Shown: one piece after another, positions 1-6,159 of the stretch
How the letters are laid out: the number at the start of each line of letters is the position of its first letter
Position numbering within the stretch: the first letter of the stretch is position 1
Source of the DNA: a virus
IMG/VR virus record: IMGVR_UViG_3300044799_000054
Coordinates: 1-46,952 of that record
Reading direction: 5' to 3' (one strand)
Length of the DNA stretch: 46,952 nt
The notes under the pieces: generated by a model
The model's database searches: none
What the model saw: only the letters and a program-made list of their open reading frames with translations
Told to the model about the DNA's origin: nothing
Translations under genes and position numbers: made by a program

Positions 1-127
1 GAGCCACGACATAATCTTTGTCCTCTGGCAATCCCTGCTGGTGAGCATAATAGCCGGCCACATAGGGCTTGAACCATGTCGAATGAGCGAATAGCCAGGG
101 GCGCTCCATAATTACCCGGCCTTGAAT
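1..127. repeat. Terminal direct repeat (contig overlap), left copy
   Basis: The first 127 bases are identical to the last 127 (46826-46952). The length of 127 is a common maximum assembler k-mer, and the copy ends exactly where another copy of the sequence (45437) first differs from position 128. This looks like the overlap of a closed circular contig rather than a biological terminal repeat. The HNH gene reads continuously through the join, which supports a circle. Confidence 0.85.
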
Positions 128-334
128 ATGCAGATGACAACGCTGGCAAAGTGCGGGGATGTTCCACCAGGCAGAATTTGAAGGATTAAGATCCATGTGG
201 TGGACCGTGAGAGAATAGCCTGTCTTTGGTTCATGGATATGCCCGCATCGCACGCACTTCCAACCTGCCGCCTCTTTTACTTGCTTGGCAATCTCAGGCC
301 AATCTTCGGGGTAATCACTGGTAGATTTTCTCAT
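1..334 (-). CDS. HNH endonuclease-like protein, N-terminal part (runs off the contig start)
   Basis: The start at 334 is preceded by GGGAG at a good distance. The protein has a CxxC pair (CVRCG) near residue 27, then VHHMDLNP, a WWN motif and LCQRCH, the usual order of a zinc-supported HNH nuclease fold. It would cut or nick DNA, and such proteins often lie near terminase or replication genes in phages. The frame is open to base 1. Through the 127-bp overlap it continues to the stop at 46785, giving a protein of 124 residues. It lies just downstream of the methyltransferase gene, on the same strand. A truncated second copy of its 3' half lies at 45269-45476. The fold call is fairly safe; the target is unknown. 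Confidence 0.75.
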   Translation of the reverse strand, partial: MRKSTSDYPEDWPEIAKQVKEAAGWKCVRCGHIHEPKTGYSLTVHHMDLNPSNSAWWNIPALCQRCHLHIQGRVIMERPWLFAHSTWFKPYVAGYYAHQQGLPEDKDYVVA

Positions 335-411
335 TTCACTCCCTTCACAGCCCCACCATCCTCGCCTTGTCGAGCATCATTCACCTATACGTTATTTGCC
401 GTGAAACATAT

Positions 412-1311
412 TCACGCCGTTTTGCATTCCTCAATCACGAGAAGCAGTTGACGGCCGATGAATTCTGCTATCTGTGGCACTAAGGCGTTTCCGAGTCCTC
501 TAAGTCTGTCCACCCGAGAGGAAATCCCATTAGCCACTCTACCCACATCGGGTTCAACTGCCCACCAATCTGATCGTTTAGGTTGCAGAATTTCTTTCCC
601 TTTCTTGATTCCTCCCAGCGCGCCGTAGAACCTGTCCGAAAATCCCGCGCCTGGGGGGTTGCCAATTTCACCGCTCCGCTCAACTTCAACGCCTTCTTGC
701 CGTGACTGTTTTGATAATCTCCCCGACTGACTCCAGGTGTCGGCCACATTTTCACCATTGTGCTTAATGATATTCCGCCCTGTGCATACGGTTTGTTTCT
801 CTCGTTTGCCGCATCCATTGTTGGGGTAGGCCACAATCCAAACTCTGTTTCTGAGGTGCGGCGCGCCAAACTGCGCAGCCGATAACATTTGCCATTCCGC
901 ATCGTACCCGATACCGGCCAGGTCCCTGAGAATTCCACCAAAGAACCGTCCGTCCTCGCTAGAAAGTAACCCCCGAACATTTTCAGCCACGACCCATTTT
1001 GGTCTAAGTTCGCGAATAGCGCGGAGGAATTCAGGCCATAAGTCTCTTTCATCATTACTCCCTTTCCTTTTGCCCGCCGTGCTATGAGGCTGGCACGGGA
1101 AACCGCCACAAAGAACGTCCACAGGTTGAACGGTTGCCCAATTGATCAGGTGAATATCTCCATAACGTTTCACATCAGGCCAATGTTTAGCCAGTACTTT
1201 ATTGCACCAGGGATCAATTTCAACCTGCCAAGTGCATGATAAACCGGCGCGCTCAAAACCTAGATCGAAACCTCCGATACCTGAAAAGAGAGAACCGAAA
1301 GTCACCGTCAT
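412..1311 (-). CDS. dcm: DNA (cytosine-5-)-methyltransferase
   Basis: This enzyme transfers a methyl group from S-adenosylmethionine to C5 of cytosine in a specific DNA site, probably protecting phage DNA from host restriction. Motif I (FSGIGGFDLGFERAG) is at the N-terminus, the catalytic GGFPCQPHS loop is near residue 73, the ENVRG motif follows, then QFGAPHLRNRVW. The C-terminus holds the conserved RLRGLGNALVPQ segment. At 299 residues it is a typical compact phage enzyme. The start at 1311 is chosen because GAGG lies seven bases upstream; an ATG two codons earlier is too close to it. The recognition domain is short and its specificity cannot be read. The gene is bracketed by an 18-bp direct repeat, and its last codons (VIEECK) copy the end of the upstream gene, so it looks like an acquired cassette. 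A second plausible protein is encoded inside it in another frame. Confidence 0.93.
   Translation of the reverse strand: MTVTFGSLFSGIGGFDLGFERAGLSCTWQVEIDPWCNKVLAKHWPDVKRYGDIHLINWATVQPVDVLCGGFPCQPHSTAGKRKGSNDERDLWPEFLRAIRELRPKWVVAENVRGLLSSEDGRFFGGILRDLAGIGYDAEWQMLSAAQFGAPHLRNRVWIVAYPNNGCGKREKQTVCTGRNIIKHNGENVADTWSQSGRLSKQSRQEGVEVERSGEIGNPPGAGFSDRFYGALGGIKKGKEILQPKRSDWWAVEPDVGRVANGISSRVDRLRGLGNALVPQIAEFIGRQLLLVIEECKTA
421..438. repeat. 18-bp direct repeat, copy 1, at the 3' end of dcm
   Basis: The plus-strand sequence TTTGCATTCCTCAATCAC occurs here and again at 1311-1328. It encodes the VIEECK tail of the methyltransferase. Confidence 0.9.
480..1055 (-). CDS. Possible overprinted gene inside dcm (WPTP/WVEWLMGFPLGWTDL family)
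   Basis: This 191-residue frame lies wholly within the methyltransferase gene, on the same strand in another frame. Its start at 1055 (or 1052) is preceded by GGAAAGGGAG, a good ribosome binding site. The protein carries features I recall from phage proteins found beside cytosine methyltransferases: LDQNGSW, SGTWPVSGTMRNGKCY, repeated WPTP segments, and a C-terminal LNPMWVEWLMGFPLGWTDLE. That last motif is read from the same bases that encode the conserved end of the methyltransferase (GRVANGISSRVDRLRGLGNA). The family memory is from established annotations and cannot be checked here. Whether it is translated is inference; it could instead be a conserved frame imposed by the methyltransferase sequence. 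Function unknown. Confidence 0.5.
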   Translation of the reverse strand: MMKETYGLNSSALFANLDQNGSWLKMFGGYFLARTDGSLVEFSGTWPVSGTMRNGKCYRLRSLARRTSETEFGLWPTPTMDAANERNKPYAQGGISLSTMVKMWPTPGVSRGDYQNSHGKKALKLSGAVKLATPQARDFRTGSTARWEESRKGKKFCNLNDQIGGQLNPMWVEWLMGFPLGWTDLEDSETP

Positions 1312-1505
1312 TTGCATTCCTCAATCACAGCGTCAAACACGTTTCTCTCGACTTCCACCCGCGTGACCGTCACCGTCTGTTGCCTTCCCTCGCAGGTGCA
1401 GTCCACCATTTCGAGCTGCTCGCCCAGCTCAGGCAGGGGGCGGTTAAGGCCTGGCTTGATTGCCGCATAACTCTCTTGCAAACCGAGGACAATAAAGCGT
1501 CTCAT
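1308..1505 (-). CDS. Small hypothetical protein
   Basis: This 65-residue frame has GGAAGGTGAAGT before its ATG and overlaps the dcm start by four bases, which suggests translational coupling. No family is recognised. The sequence is mixed alpha/beta with a CTCE segment in the middle and a C-terminal VIEECK that is repeated at the end of the methyltransferase. It belongs to the run of small overlapping early genes between RecT and dcm. Confidence 0.65.
   Translation of the reverse strand: MRRFIVLGLQESYAAIKPGLNRPLPELGEQLEMVDCTCEGRQQTVTVTRVEVERNVFDAVIEECK
1311..1328. repeat. 18-bp direct repeat, copy 2, at the 5' end of dcm
   Basis: This perfect copy of 421-438 encodes the VIEECK end of the upstream 65-residue protein and supplies the ribosome binding site of dcm. 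The two copies lie 890 bases apart, one at each end of the dcm gene. Confidence 0.9.
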
Positions 1506-1786
1506 ACTTCACCTTCCTGCTTGTGCCGTTTCCGCTCATCTTCTTTCTGATCATCTTCTAGTTGCGCCTGCATAGTTTCTTCCATGATCTGGTCTTCGGT
1601 CGGTTGCCAGCGCTGGATCAATTTCATATCGTCGTATTTGTGCCAAATTTGCGGGTTGCCTTTCCAACTGATAAAAACCCTTTTATTAATAGGGTCAAGT
1701 TGACATACCGTTCCTGTTTCTTGTGAGTTGTGATCCCACATTACGACCTCGTGTAGCATCAATAACTTTGCCTGTTTTGCGTTCAT
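1502..1786 (-). CDS. Small hypothetical protein, charged C-terminus
   Basis: The protein has 94 residues. The first 60 have a small beta-barrel look (VVMWDHNSQETGTVCQLD, VFISWKGNPQIW) and the last 30 are very acidic and basic, probably helical. The start follows GGGGCAATAA. It overlaps the zinc-ribbon gene upstream by about 90 bases, which is unusually long for this genome and suggests that the 3' end of that gene has been altered. Function unknown. Confidence 0.65.
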   Translation of the reverse strand: MNAKQAKLLMLHEVVMWDHNSQETGTVCQLDPINKRVFISWKGNPQIWHKYDDMKLIQRWQPTEDQIMEETMQAQLEDDQKEDERKRHKQEGEV

Positions 1787-1949
1787 TTATTGCCCCTTTT
1801 TTCTCAATCTTCCCTGTACCCGAACAATCGGGGCATTCCTGCTGCCAGGATGTTTTTTCAGTGTGAAATTCGCCGGCCACGATATGACCCGTGACGGTGC
1901 AGACATCGATAACTTTATGACCGTGACAGGTTGGGCATTCTGTTTTCAT
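1695..1949 (-). CDS. Small zinc-ribbon protein, DnaJ-type cysteine pairs
   Basis: Two cysteine motifs, CPTCHGH near residue 5 and CPDCSGTGK near residue 39, resemble the CxxCxGxG repeats of the DnaJ zinc domain and probably bind one zinc ion. The protein has 84 residues. The part after residue 55 is basic and low in structure, and is read from the same DNA as the start of the next gene in another frame. That tail may be a recent read-through extension of a protein that once ended near the zinc ribbon. Role unknown. Confidence 0.6.
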   Translation of the reverse strand: MKTECPTCHGHKVIDVCTVTGHIVAGEFHTEKTSWQQECPDCSGTGKIEKKGAINERKTGKVIDATRGRNVGSQLTRNRNGMST

Positions 1950-2224
1950 GGCTGATTGCCTTCAGCTTTGGCGATGGCGGCGTGGAGTAAATCCATCGTG
2001 CTTGGAGATTGATGTTCCCAGGGTAAGTTTTCCATGTTGGCAAGCGCCGTCTTGCACGCCTCCAGCAGTTCGGGAGCTGCGGCAATCAGGCGGGCATTGT
2101 CTTCGGTCTCATCACTCATCCAAAGCATTTCGGCAATATGAAAAATTTCACTGTGAACACAAGGTCGCCCGCTTTTTTCTGAGCAATCCTTGTTAATATT
2201 CCACGGACCTTTTGTGTGTGTCAT
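1946..2224 (-). CDS. Conserved phage early protein (GPW...NARLIAAAPELLEA family)
   Basis: This 92-residue protein opens with MTHTKGPWNI and has the segment NARLIAAAPELLEACKTAL, a signature shared by many small early proteins of siphoviruses. No biochemical role is established for that family. AAGGATAATCGAA precedes the start. The gene overlaps the next gene by four bases and sits between RecT and dcm in the early run. Confidence 0.75.
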   Translation of the reverse strand: MTHTKGPWNINKDCSEKSGRPCVHSEIFHIAEMLWMSDETEDNARLIAAAPELLEACKTALANMENLPWEHQSPSTMDLLHAAIAKAEGNQP

Positions 2225-2254
2225 TTCGATTATCCTTTCGTCCCTTGGCCTGGG

Positions 2255-2503
2255 TTATTGATGTGCTACCCGGAAATGGCTAGATTTGCGCTCCAACATT
2301 ACTCCGAGTAGGCGGTCATAAATGCCACCAGGGAGGGAAAAATACAGGGCATTTTCAAGTGCCGCTGCTTCTTTACCCATAACCATTTCCCATTCATGCA
2401 ATCCTTTGATGTTGGGTATTTCGGCATTGATGTCAATCATCATCCCCTCAATTGGCTCTTCGGGAATGGTTGCTTGCGCTTTGTAGGTGAAAATTGTTTT
2501 CAT
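2255..2503 (-). CDS. Hypothetical protein
   Basis: This frame of 82 residues starts MKTIFTYKAQATIPEEP. It is predicted to be a small soluble protein with no cysteines and no membrane segment. No family is recognised. It lies 58 bases downstream of RecT in the same direction and is probably transcribed with it. Confidence 0.6.
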   Translation of the reverse strand: MKTIFTYKAQATIPEEPIEGMMIDINAEIPNIKGLHEWEMVMGKEAAALENALYFSLPGGIYDRLLGVMLERKSSHFRVAHQ

Positions 2504-2561
2504 GTGATTTTCCTTGCCTGCGGTTTGCGGTCCCGCAGGCTTTCCAGGGGAGAGAAATTGG

Positions 2562-3653
2562 CTAGGCTTTTCTTACCGCCAGCACTTCACGAATGGCAGC
2601 CAATGTTTCCGGCGTTTCTTCTACACCTTTGGCTACTTTCGGTCTGCTGTTTTCGATGAGCAACCATTCCAGATGATCTGTTGCAACGATGCCAATTGCC
2701 ATGTGGAAATAGTTACTGAGAGCATTCCCCGGCAGATTAACTGGTGCGGATGTTTCGATTACCTCAGTGGCGGGTGGCTCGGGCTGAGGCGCTTCTTCCG
2801 TTGTGGTGGTTATCTCGCCGGTGGTAACGTCGATATGCTTCTTTTCGGGTTCAGGCTCGAAGCCTAATGCCTTCATGTTCTCCGCTTCGGTATGTTTGAC
2901 TTCAACTGGCGGGGTCGTATCTTCCGGGTTAGGTAATTCGCCATTCCATCCCTGCTCGCTTTCAATTTGGTCCAGCATGGATAAATCATCTTCATTGAAA
3001 ACACCCCAGCGGCGCAGACCGTTGATAAGGACGGTCTTGCGCTCCATCTTTGGGCGCTCGTGCGGGTCATTCCATTTTGACTTTTGGCTATTCTTGCCGG
3101 TGTAGGCTTTTGAGTAATGCTTGGCGTGCGCTTCGATTTCTTCTATTGTCATCACGAAGGTTTTTTCAAAGCCGCTGACCAACTGGAAGTACAGCATTCT
3201 TGCGATGACTTTATTTCCGGTGCGCTTGCCGTTAAGCATGTGAATGCCGGTCATGCGGTTTTCAATGACTTCCTCGCCCTCATAAACGTCGATGACGTTG
3301 ATGAAGCGGTATTTGTTGGTGCGCAGTGCCAGTTCGTAGACGCCTTTATAACCCACCTGGAAAGTAGCTACATCCCCGTACGGGATGATCCATGCTTGCC
3401 CCTGTCCTGGGTCAACACTCAGGCGCAGGGAAGCGGCGCGCATGGCCGCAATCAGGATGCTTTTTGGTTCGCATTTCTGCAAGTCATCCGAGTTTGCTAC
3501 CAGGATCATCACCTGATTGAGGTAATAAATCCCATTTGATCCCATCATTTCCTGGAAGCGGTCCTTGACTTCTGGCGAGAGAATATAACTTTTCACCCGT
3601 TCGATTGGACTTTCCTTTTTCTTGACAATTGCCGTTTCTTGTTGGGTTTCCAT
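2562..3653 (-). CDS. recT: RecT-family single-strand annealing protein
   Basis: RecT binds single-stranded DNA and anneals complementary strands in phage recombination. Residues 15-230 show the family features: SPEVKDRFQEMMG, CEPKSILIAAMRAASLRLSVDPGQGQAWIIPYG, then VGYKGVYELALRTNKY, and a KMERKTVLINGLRRW segment. The C-terminal 130 residues are proline- and glutamate-rich, often the partner-binding tail. The start at 3653 follows GAGGAGG; the frame is open 66 codons further upstream but without a good start. The protein has 363 residues. No RecE or YqaJ-type exonuclease is seen beside it, so the partner nuclease may be another protein (for example the VRR-NUC protein at 39550) or the host's. 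A perfect 16-bp palindrome lies 24 bases upstream of the start codon. Confidence 0.92.
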   Translation of the reverse strand: METQQETAIVKKKESPIERVKSYILSPEVKDRFQEMMGSNGIYYLNQVMILVANSDDLQKCEPKSILIAAMRAASLRLSVDPGQGQAWIIPYGDVATFQVGYKGVYELALRTNKYRFINVIDVYEGEEVIENRMTGIHMLNGKRTGNKVIARMLYFQLVSGFEKTFVMTIEEIEAHAKHYSKAYTGKNSQKSKWNDPHERPKMERKTVLINGLRRWGVFNEDDLSMLDQIESEQGWNGELPNPEDTTPPVEVKHTEAENMKALGFEPEPEKKHIDVTTGEITTTTEEAPQPEPPATEVIETSAPVNLPGNALSNYFHMAIGIVATDHLEWLLIENSRPKVAKGVEETPETLAAIREVLAVRKA

Positions 3654-3676
3654 TTTCGTATCCTCCTCGAATATAT

Positions 3677-3692
3677 CCTGGCAGTTGCCAGG
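3677..3692. promoter_or_regulatory. Perfect 16-bp palindrome upstream of recT
   Basis: CCTGGCAGTTGCCAGG is a perfect inverted repeat ending 24 bases before the recT start. In the mRNA it would form a 7-bp stem just upstream of the ribosome binding site, and as DNA it could be an operator. Either role is inference. Confidence 0.45.
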
Positions 3693-3742
3693 TGGATTAC
3701 TTGTGAAATTGCTGGCGGCTGGTAGTCTCGTGCGATCTTTTC

Positions 3743-3973
3743 CTACCGATTTACGTTCTGCCCGCATTGAACGCACCGCCAGCATTCCGATAAACCAGCC
3801 GAGCGCCCCGTCTTTCGCCGGAAATTCTTTCGAATAAACATCGAAGCACACATCTCGCGAGCTTTGCTTTTGATGTGATTCGCCATAACAGCGGGCGCAT
3901 AGCTGGTTACAAAACTGGCGAACGTTGGGCCGGTTCTCACAGCCAACACTTTCTTTTTCCGCTTTGCGGTCAA
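3743..3973 (-). pseudogene. Uncertain cysteine-containing frame(s) between recT and 4026
   Basis: The 372 bases at 3654-4025 contain no frame with a convincing start. On the minus strand one frame is open from about 4038 to 3743 (segments QFCNNWRHCFRHDD and, at its end, WRCVQCGQNVNR). A second frame is open through the recT start (segment QFCNQLCARCYGESHQ). Both contain spaced cysteines of a zinc-finger kind, and the first has only TTG starts without a clear ribosome binding site. This looks like a small zinc protein gene broken by a frameshift, but a real short gene cannot be excluded. Confidence 0.3.
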
Positions 3974-4025
3974 CCGTGCATCATCATGCCGGAAGCAATG
4001 CCGCCAGTTATTGCAAAATTGGTTG

Positions 4026-4277
4026 TTAAGGTTCTTCCGCTCTCTTTATTCGAGCCTTTTCCAACCCACTGATGATCTTCTCCAAATATTGCACAGTTCT
4101 ACCGATCCGGCGCACCTTCTCAACCTCGGATAATGGCGCTTCCCCCAGACAGGGTTCCAGCATGTGCAGAGCTGCGGCGGCGTCCATAATTGCACCGTCG
4201 CGTATGTTCGGTTTCAGTTGCGCCAGTTCTTTCCGTTCTGTCACCTTTTTGTGTCCTTTTGCCTCCCCCTTTGTCAT
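4026..4277 (-). CDS. Hypothetical helical protein
   Basis: The protein has 83 residues with a basic N-terminus and long charged helices (LSEVEKVRRIGRTVQYLEKIISGLEKARIKRAEE), probably forming a coiled coil. Its ATG overlaps the end of the upstream gene by four bases. No family is recognised. Confidence 0.6.
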   Translation of the reverse strand: MTKGEAKGHKKVTERKELAQLKPNIRDGAIMDAAAALHMLEPCLGEAPLSEVEKVRRIGRTVQYLEKIISGLEKARIKRAEEP

Positions 4278-4546
4278 GGCAGCTCATCCAGTAGTACAGT
4301 AGAGGCATGAACACGATCCCATTCTTCCTTGTCTTGCCCACAGATGACACACTTTACAATTTCGTGAATGTCATCACCTTTGCCGGTGGACATATCACGC
4401 CATTCATGCTGTCGATGGACCGCGCCGCACTCACGACAGACAATCTCACCCAGGGCGAGCGTTTCCCAATCGTGCCCGTAGATGGAGCAGAGAGAAAGCG
4501 GGCCGGCAACATATCCAACGTGGTTATAATGTGCGTAGGTTCTCAT
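4274..4546 (-). CDS. Small two-cysteine-pair zinc-ribbon protein
   Basis: This 90-residue protein contains CRECG near residue 37 and CVICG near residue 66, the layout of a zinc ribbon. Histidines cluster between the pairs. Small zinc ribbons of this kind recur in this genome (1695, 27393, 29637, 41011, 41447). Function unknown; nucleic acid binding is a guess. Confidence 0.65.
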   Translation of the reverse strand: MRTYAHYNHVGYVAGPLSLCSIYGHDWETLALGEIVCRECGAVHRQHEWRDMSTGKGDDIHEIVKCVICGQDKEEWDRVHASTVLLDELP

Positions 4547-4549
4547 CTG

Positions 4550-4849
4550 TCATCTCCAGTTCTTGAGTTGATTGTGTGCAGTTTGCATATTGGCGCGAGC
4601 CCGATCGTTGTTGATCTTCTCTTGGCGATTGGCATATTCGATGCTGGCCCGGATCGCTGCATGAATATAGGCGGCCGTTCCACTGTCCGGCGCTTTTGGA
4701 TCAAACAGACGAAGTTCAGTCAGCAAACCAGAACGGATCGCCTCATATCTCCCAGACTGATAAGTCGTGGCTTTGCCGGAATAATAAACATCACCCATTC
4801 GGACAAGTTGGCCGTAAGAAAACATTGGGTAGAAAATCAATTCTGTCAT
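4550..4849 (-). CDS. Hypothetical early protein
   Basis: The start at 4849 (MTELIFYPMFSYGQLVRMGD) follows GGGAGGG at nine bases; an upstream in-frame ATG is less likely. The protein has 99 residues, with a mixed N-terminal part and a helical, asparagine- and alanine-rich C-terminus. It overlaps the upstream membrane peptide gene by four bases. No family is recognised. Confidence 0.6.
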   Translation of the reverse strand: MTELIFYPMFSYGQLVRMGDVYYSGKATTYQSGRYEAIRSGLLTELRLFDPKAPDSGTAAYIHAAIRASIEYANRQEKINNDRARANMQTAHNQLKNWR

Positions 4850-4956
4850 TTCTCGTTCCCTCCCAGCAGCATTTCTGCTATTGACCAAATCAGAACAAAG
4901 ACAGCCAGGCCAACAATGTACATTACGATGCAGATTAGGATTAGGATGGAGTGCAT
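4846..4956 (-). CDS. Small single-pass membrane protein
   Basis: This 36-residue peptide is almost entirely one membrane helix (ILILICIVMYIVGLAVFVLI) with a short polar end (GGNEK). GGAG lies ten bases before the ATG. Its position as the second gene after the early promoter fits an early function at the host membrane, such as superinfection exclusion, but that is inference. Confidence 0.55.
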   Translation of the reverse strand: MHSILILICIVMYIVGLAVFVLIWSIAEMLLGGNEK

Positions 4957-4957
4957 G

Positions 4958-5167
4958 TTAGCCGCGCTCCAGTTCTTCGCTGATGGTGATCGGCTGGGGA
5001 TGGGTGCGATCCCATTCAGCTTCGACCATATTCTCAAACTGCCCGGTCATAGAACGGTGCTGTTCATCTGCCATGATCTTCAACTTCCGGTGATAGGTCG
5101 CCCCGATCCTCACCATCAGATTGGAGGGCGATAAATCTATTGATGTACTTTCGATTGTTTCGTGCAT
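4958..5167 (-). CDS. Ribbon-helix-helix (Arc-like) DNA-binding protein
   Basis: The protein has 69 residues. The core SNLMVRIGATYHRKLKIMADEQHRSMTGQFENMVEAEWDR fits the beta-strand plus two helices of the Arc/MetJ fold. It is the first gene of the leftward early unit and is divergent from the repressor at 5302, the place normally held by Cro. It may therefore regulate the shared promoter region by binding the palindromes at 5193-5237. The fold assignment is from sequence pattern only. Confidence 0.6.
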   Translation of the reverse strand: MHETIESTSIDLSPSNLMVRIGATYHRKLKIMADEQHRSMTGQFENMVEAEWDRTHPQPITISEELERG

Positions 5168-5192
5168 ATTACCTCTCTTATTGATGAAAACG

Positions 5193-5205
5193 TCTCGCTA
5201 CGAGA
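5193..5205. promoter_or_regulatory. Candidate operator, 13-bp palindrome
   Basis: TCTCG-CTA-CGAGA is a perfect inverted repeat touching the leftward -10 element at 5205-5210. A protein bound here would block leftward transcription. Confidence 0.45.
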
Positions 5206-5236
5206 TTATAGTACCACGCCGTTGACAGTTTGTCAA
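5205..5236 (-). promoter_or_regulatory. Leftward early promoter (candidate)
   Basis: Read on the minus strand, TTGACA (5231-5236) and TATAAT (5205-5210) both match consensus perfectly, with a spacing of 20 bases instead of the usual 17. It lies 38 bases upstream of the first early gene. The long spacing suggests a weak or activator-dependent promoter, or use of the -10 with another -35. Confidence 0.55.
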
Positions 5237-5237
5237 C
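5221..5237. promoter_or_regulatory. Candidate operator, 17-bp palindrome with a TTGACA in each arm
   Basis: GTTGACA-GTT-TGTCAAC is a perfect palindrome in the divergent intergenic region. Each arm is a consensus -35 hexamer on one strand, so a bound repressor would cover both the leftward promoter and any rightward promoter. A matching rightward -10 is weak (TTTCAT at 5245). Confidence 0.55.
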
Positions 5238-5301
5238 TAAGTGTTTTCATTTCTGTCGATTGATTGTAAAATATAGAATAGGAGAAATGGAGGATAATAA
5301 A

Positions 5302-5688
5302 ATGGTAGAGAAAATTACAGAAATTCAGGAATTGCTAAATAATGCTTATACAGAATATCTCGCCAAAACCAAAAGGAGACGTGCCAGTGACAATGACTTC
5401 GCTCGGTGGTTGGGGGTTAGTTCATCAAATCTCAATCAATGGATTAACGGCAATCGCGCTCCCGGTATCATGAATGCAGTGAGATTATCGGGAAAGCTTG
5501 GACCAGTCGTTTTTGATGTTCTGGGTTTTCCCAGAATGGTTAATACAGCTCACGATCCGATCTTGCGTTTTATAAATGACAATTGGCACTTAGTAGACGA
5601 CGAGACCAAGGAGCAAATTCACGAACACATAAAAGAGATAGTCGATGACTACGGAAAGCACAAATCTACCGGCGGAATTACCACATGA
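5302..5688 (+). CDS. XRE/HTH-type repressor
   Basis: This is one of two genes of the rightward unit. The start at 5302 follows GGAGG at eight bases; an ATG at 5287 lies too close to its own GGAG. The protein has 128 residues. Residues 25-75 (ASDNDFARWLGVSSSNLNQWINGNRAPGIMNAVRLSGKLG) form a clear lambda-repressor-like helix-turn-helix. The C-terminal half (DDETKEQIHEHIKEIVDD) is helical and probably dimerises. No LexA-like autocleavage domain is present, so induction would need another route. It is divergent from the early genes and probably keeps them off; the link to the two palindromes is inference. Confidence 0.8.
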   Translation: MVEKITEIQELLNNAYTEYLAKTKRRRASDNDFARWLGVSSSNLNQWINGNRAPGIMNAVRLSGKLGPVVFDVLGFPRMVNTAHDPILRFINDNWHLVDDETKEQIHEHIKEIVDDYGKHKSTGGITT

Positions 5689-5836
5689 GTTAGAGGATGA
5701 GCATGAAGTAAGCAGAGAAAAATATCTAATAGAATTGCTGCTCGCCTGGCAGAAGTTACCAGCTTCTGCCAGGGGGCGCATTTTTTTCGCTGTATGGCGT
5801 AATGTTGTAAGACGAAAACATATCTGGGAGAATTAG
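5645..5836 (+). CDS. Small hypothetical protein coupled to the repressor
   Basis: The start lies 44 bases inside the end of the repressor gene. The protein has 63 residues: an acidic N-terminal half (LPAELPHELEDEHEVSREK) and a basic C-terminal half (FFAVWRNVVRRKH). A perfect 10-bp hairpin followed by seven T residues lies in its 3' part, so many transcripts may end before the stop codon. No family is recognised. Confidence 0.5.
   Translation: MTTESTNLPAELPHELEDEHEVSREKYLIELLLAWQKLPASARGRIFFAVWRNVVRRKHIWEN
5746..5787 (+). terminator. Terminator-like hairpin inside the 5645-5836 gene
   Basis: The arms CTGGCAGAAG and CTTCTGCCAG pair perfectly around a 7-base loop (5746-5772). A run of seven T follows at 5781-5787 after GGGGCGCA. 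The eight bases between stem and T run make it less than ideal as an intrinsic terminator. It lies within coding sequence. Confidence 0.5.
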
Positions 5837-6067
5837 CCGTCGCAGTAGGGGATAATATTCATGCGATGGTATTATTTCGTGCTTGAATGCTTTCGATAAG
5901 TATTACTACCCTATTTGTCCACATTAGACGTAAACATCTTGCACAGTGAAAACGTCCATTAGAGACATAATAAGCATCTATGCCCCGCATCGGTCTTTAA
6001 ATCGTTCTACGGCGTTTCTGTGGCATTCAGGGGCATCAGAAGGGGTATTCGTGATGGCCTCACCTTA

Positions 6068-6155
6068 TGGTATAATGTCATTGCTTCGCAAGGGCTTTAT
6101 GCTTTCCATACACCGCAGCAAAACCCGCCAACAAAAGTTGACGGGTTCTTGTTTG
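6068..6155 (+). ncRNA. Candidate short RNA: promoter followed by terminator
   Basis: An extended -10 (TGG TATAAT, 6068-6076) would start transcription near 6083, and an intrinsic terminator ends near 6155, giving an RNA of about 70 bases. No good -35 is seen. The only frame inside it is a 19-codon one without a clear ribosome binding site. Whether such an RNA exists is inference from the promoter-terminator pair. Confidence 0.4.
6120..6154 (+). terminator. Intrinsic terminator
   Basis: AACCCGCCAAC and GTTGACGGGTT pair around an AAAA loop with one mismatch, followed by CTTGTTTG. On the opposite strand the stem is followed by TTTTG, so it may act in both directions. Confidence 0.6.
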
Positions 6156-6159
6156 TAAG

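Noticed and set aside
1-127. Biological direct terminal repeat
   Set aside because: The length equals a usual assembler k-mer and ends at a branch between near-identical repeat copies; an assembly overlap explains it better.
4307-5134. A 275-codon open frame on the plus strand
   Set aside because: It runs antisense to four well-supported minus-strand genes with ribosome binding sites and zinc or membrane motifs. It has no ribosome site and no protein-like motif.
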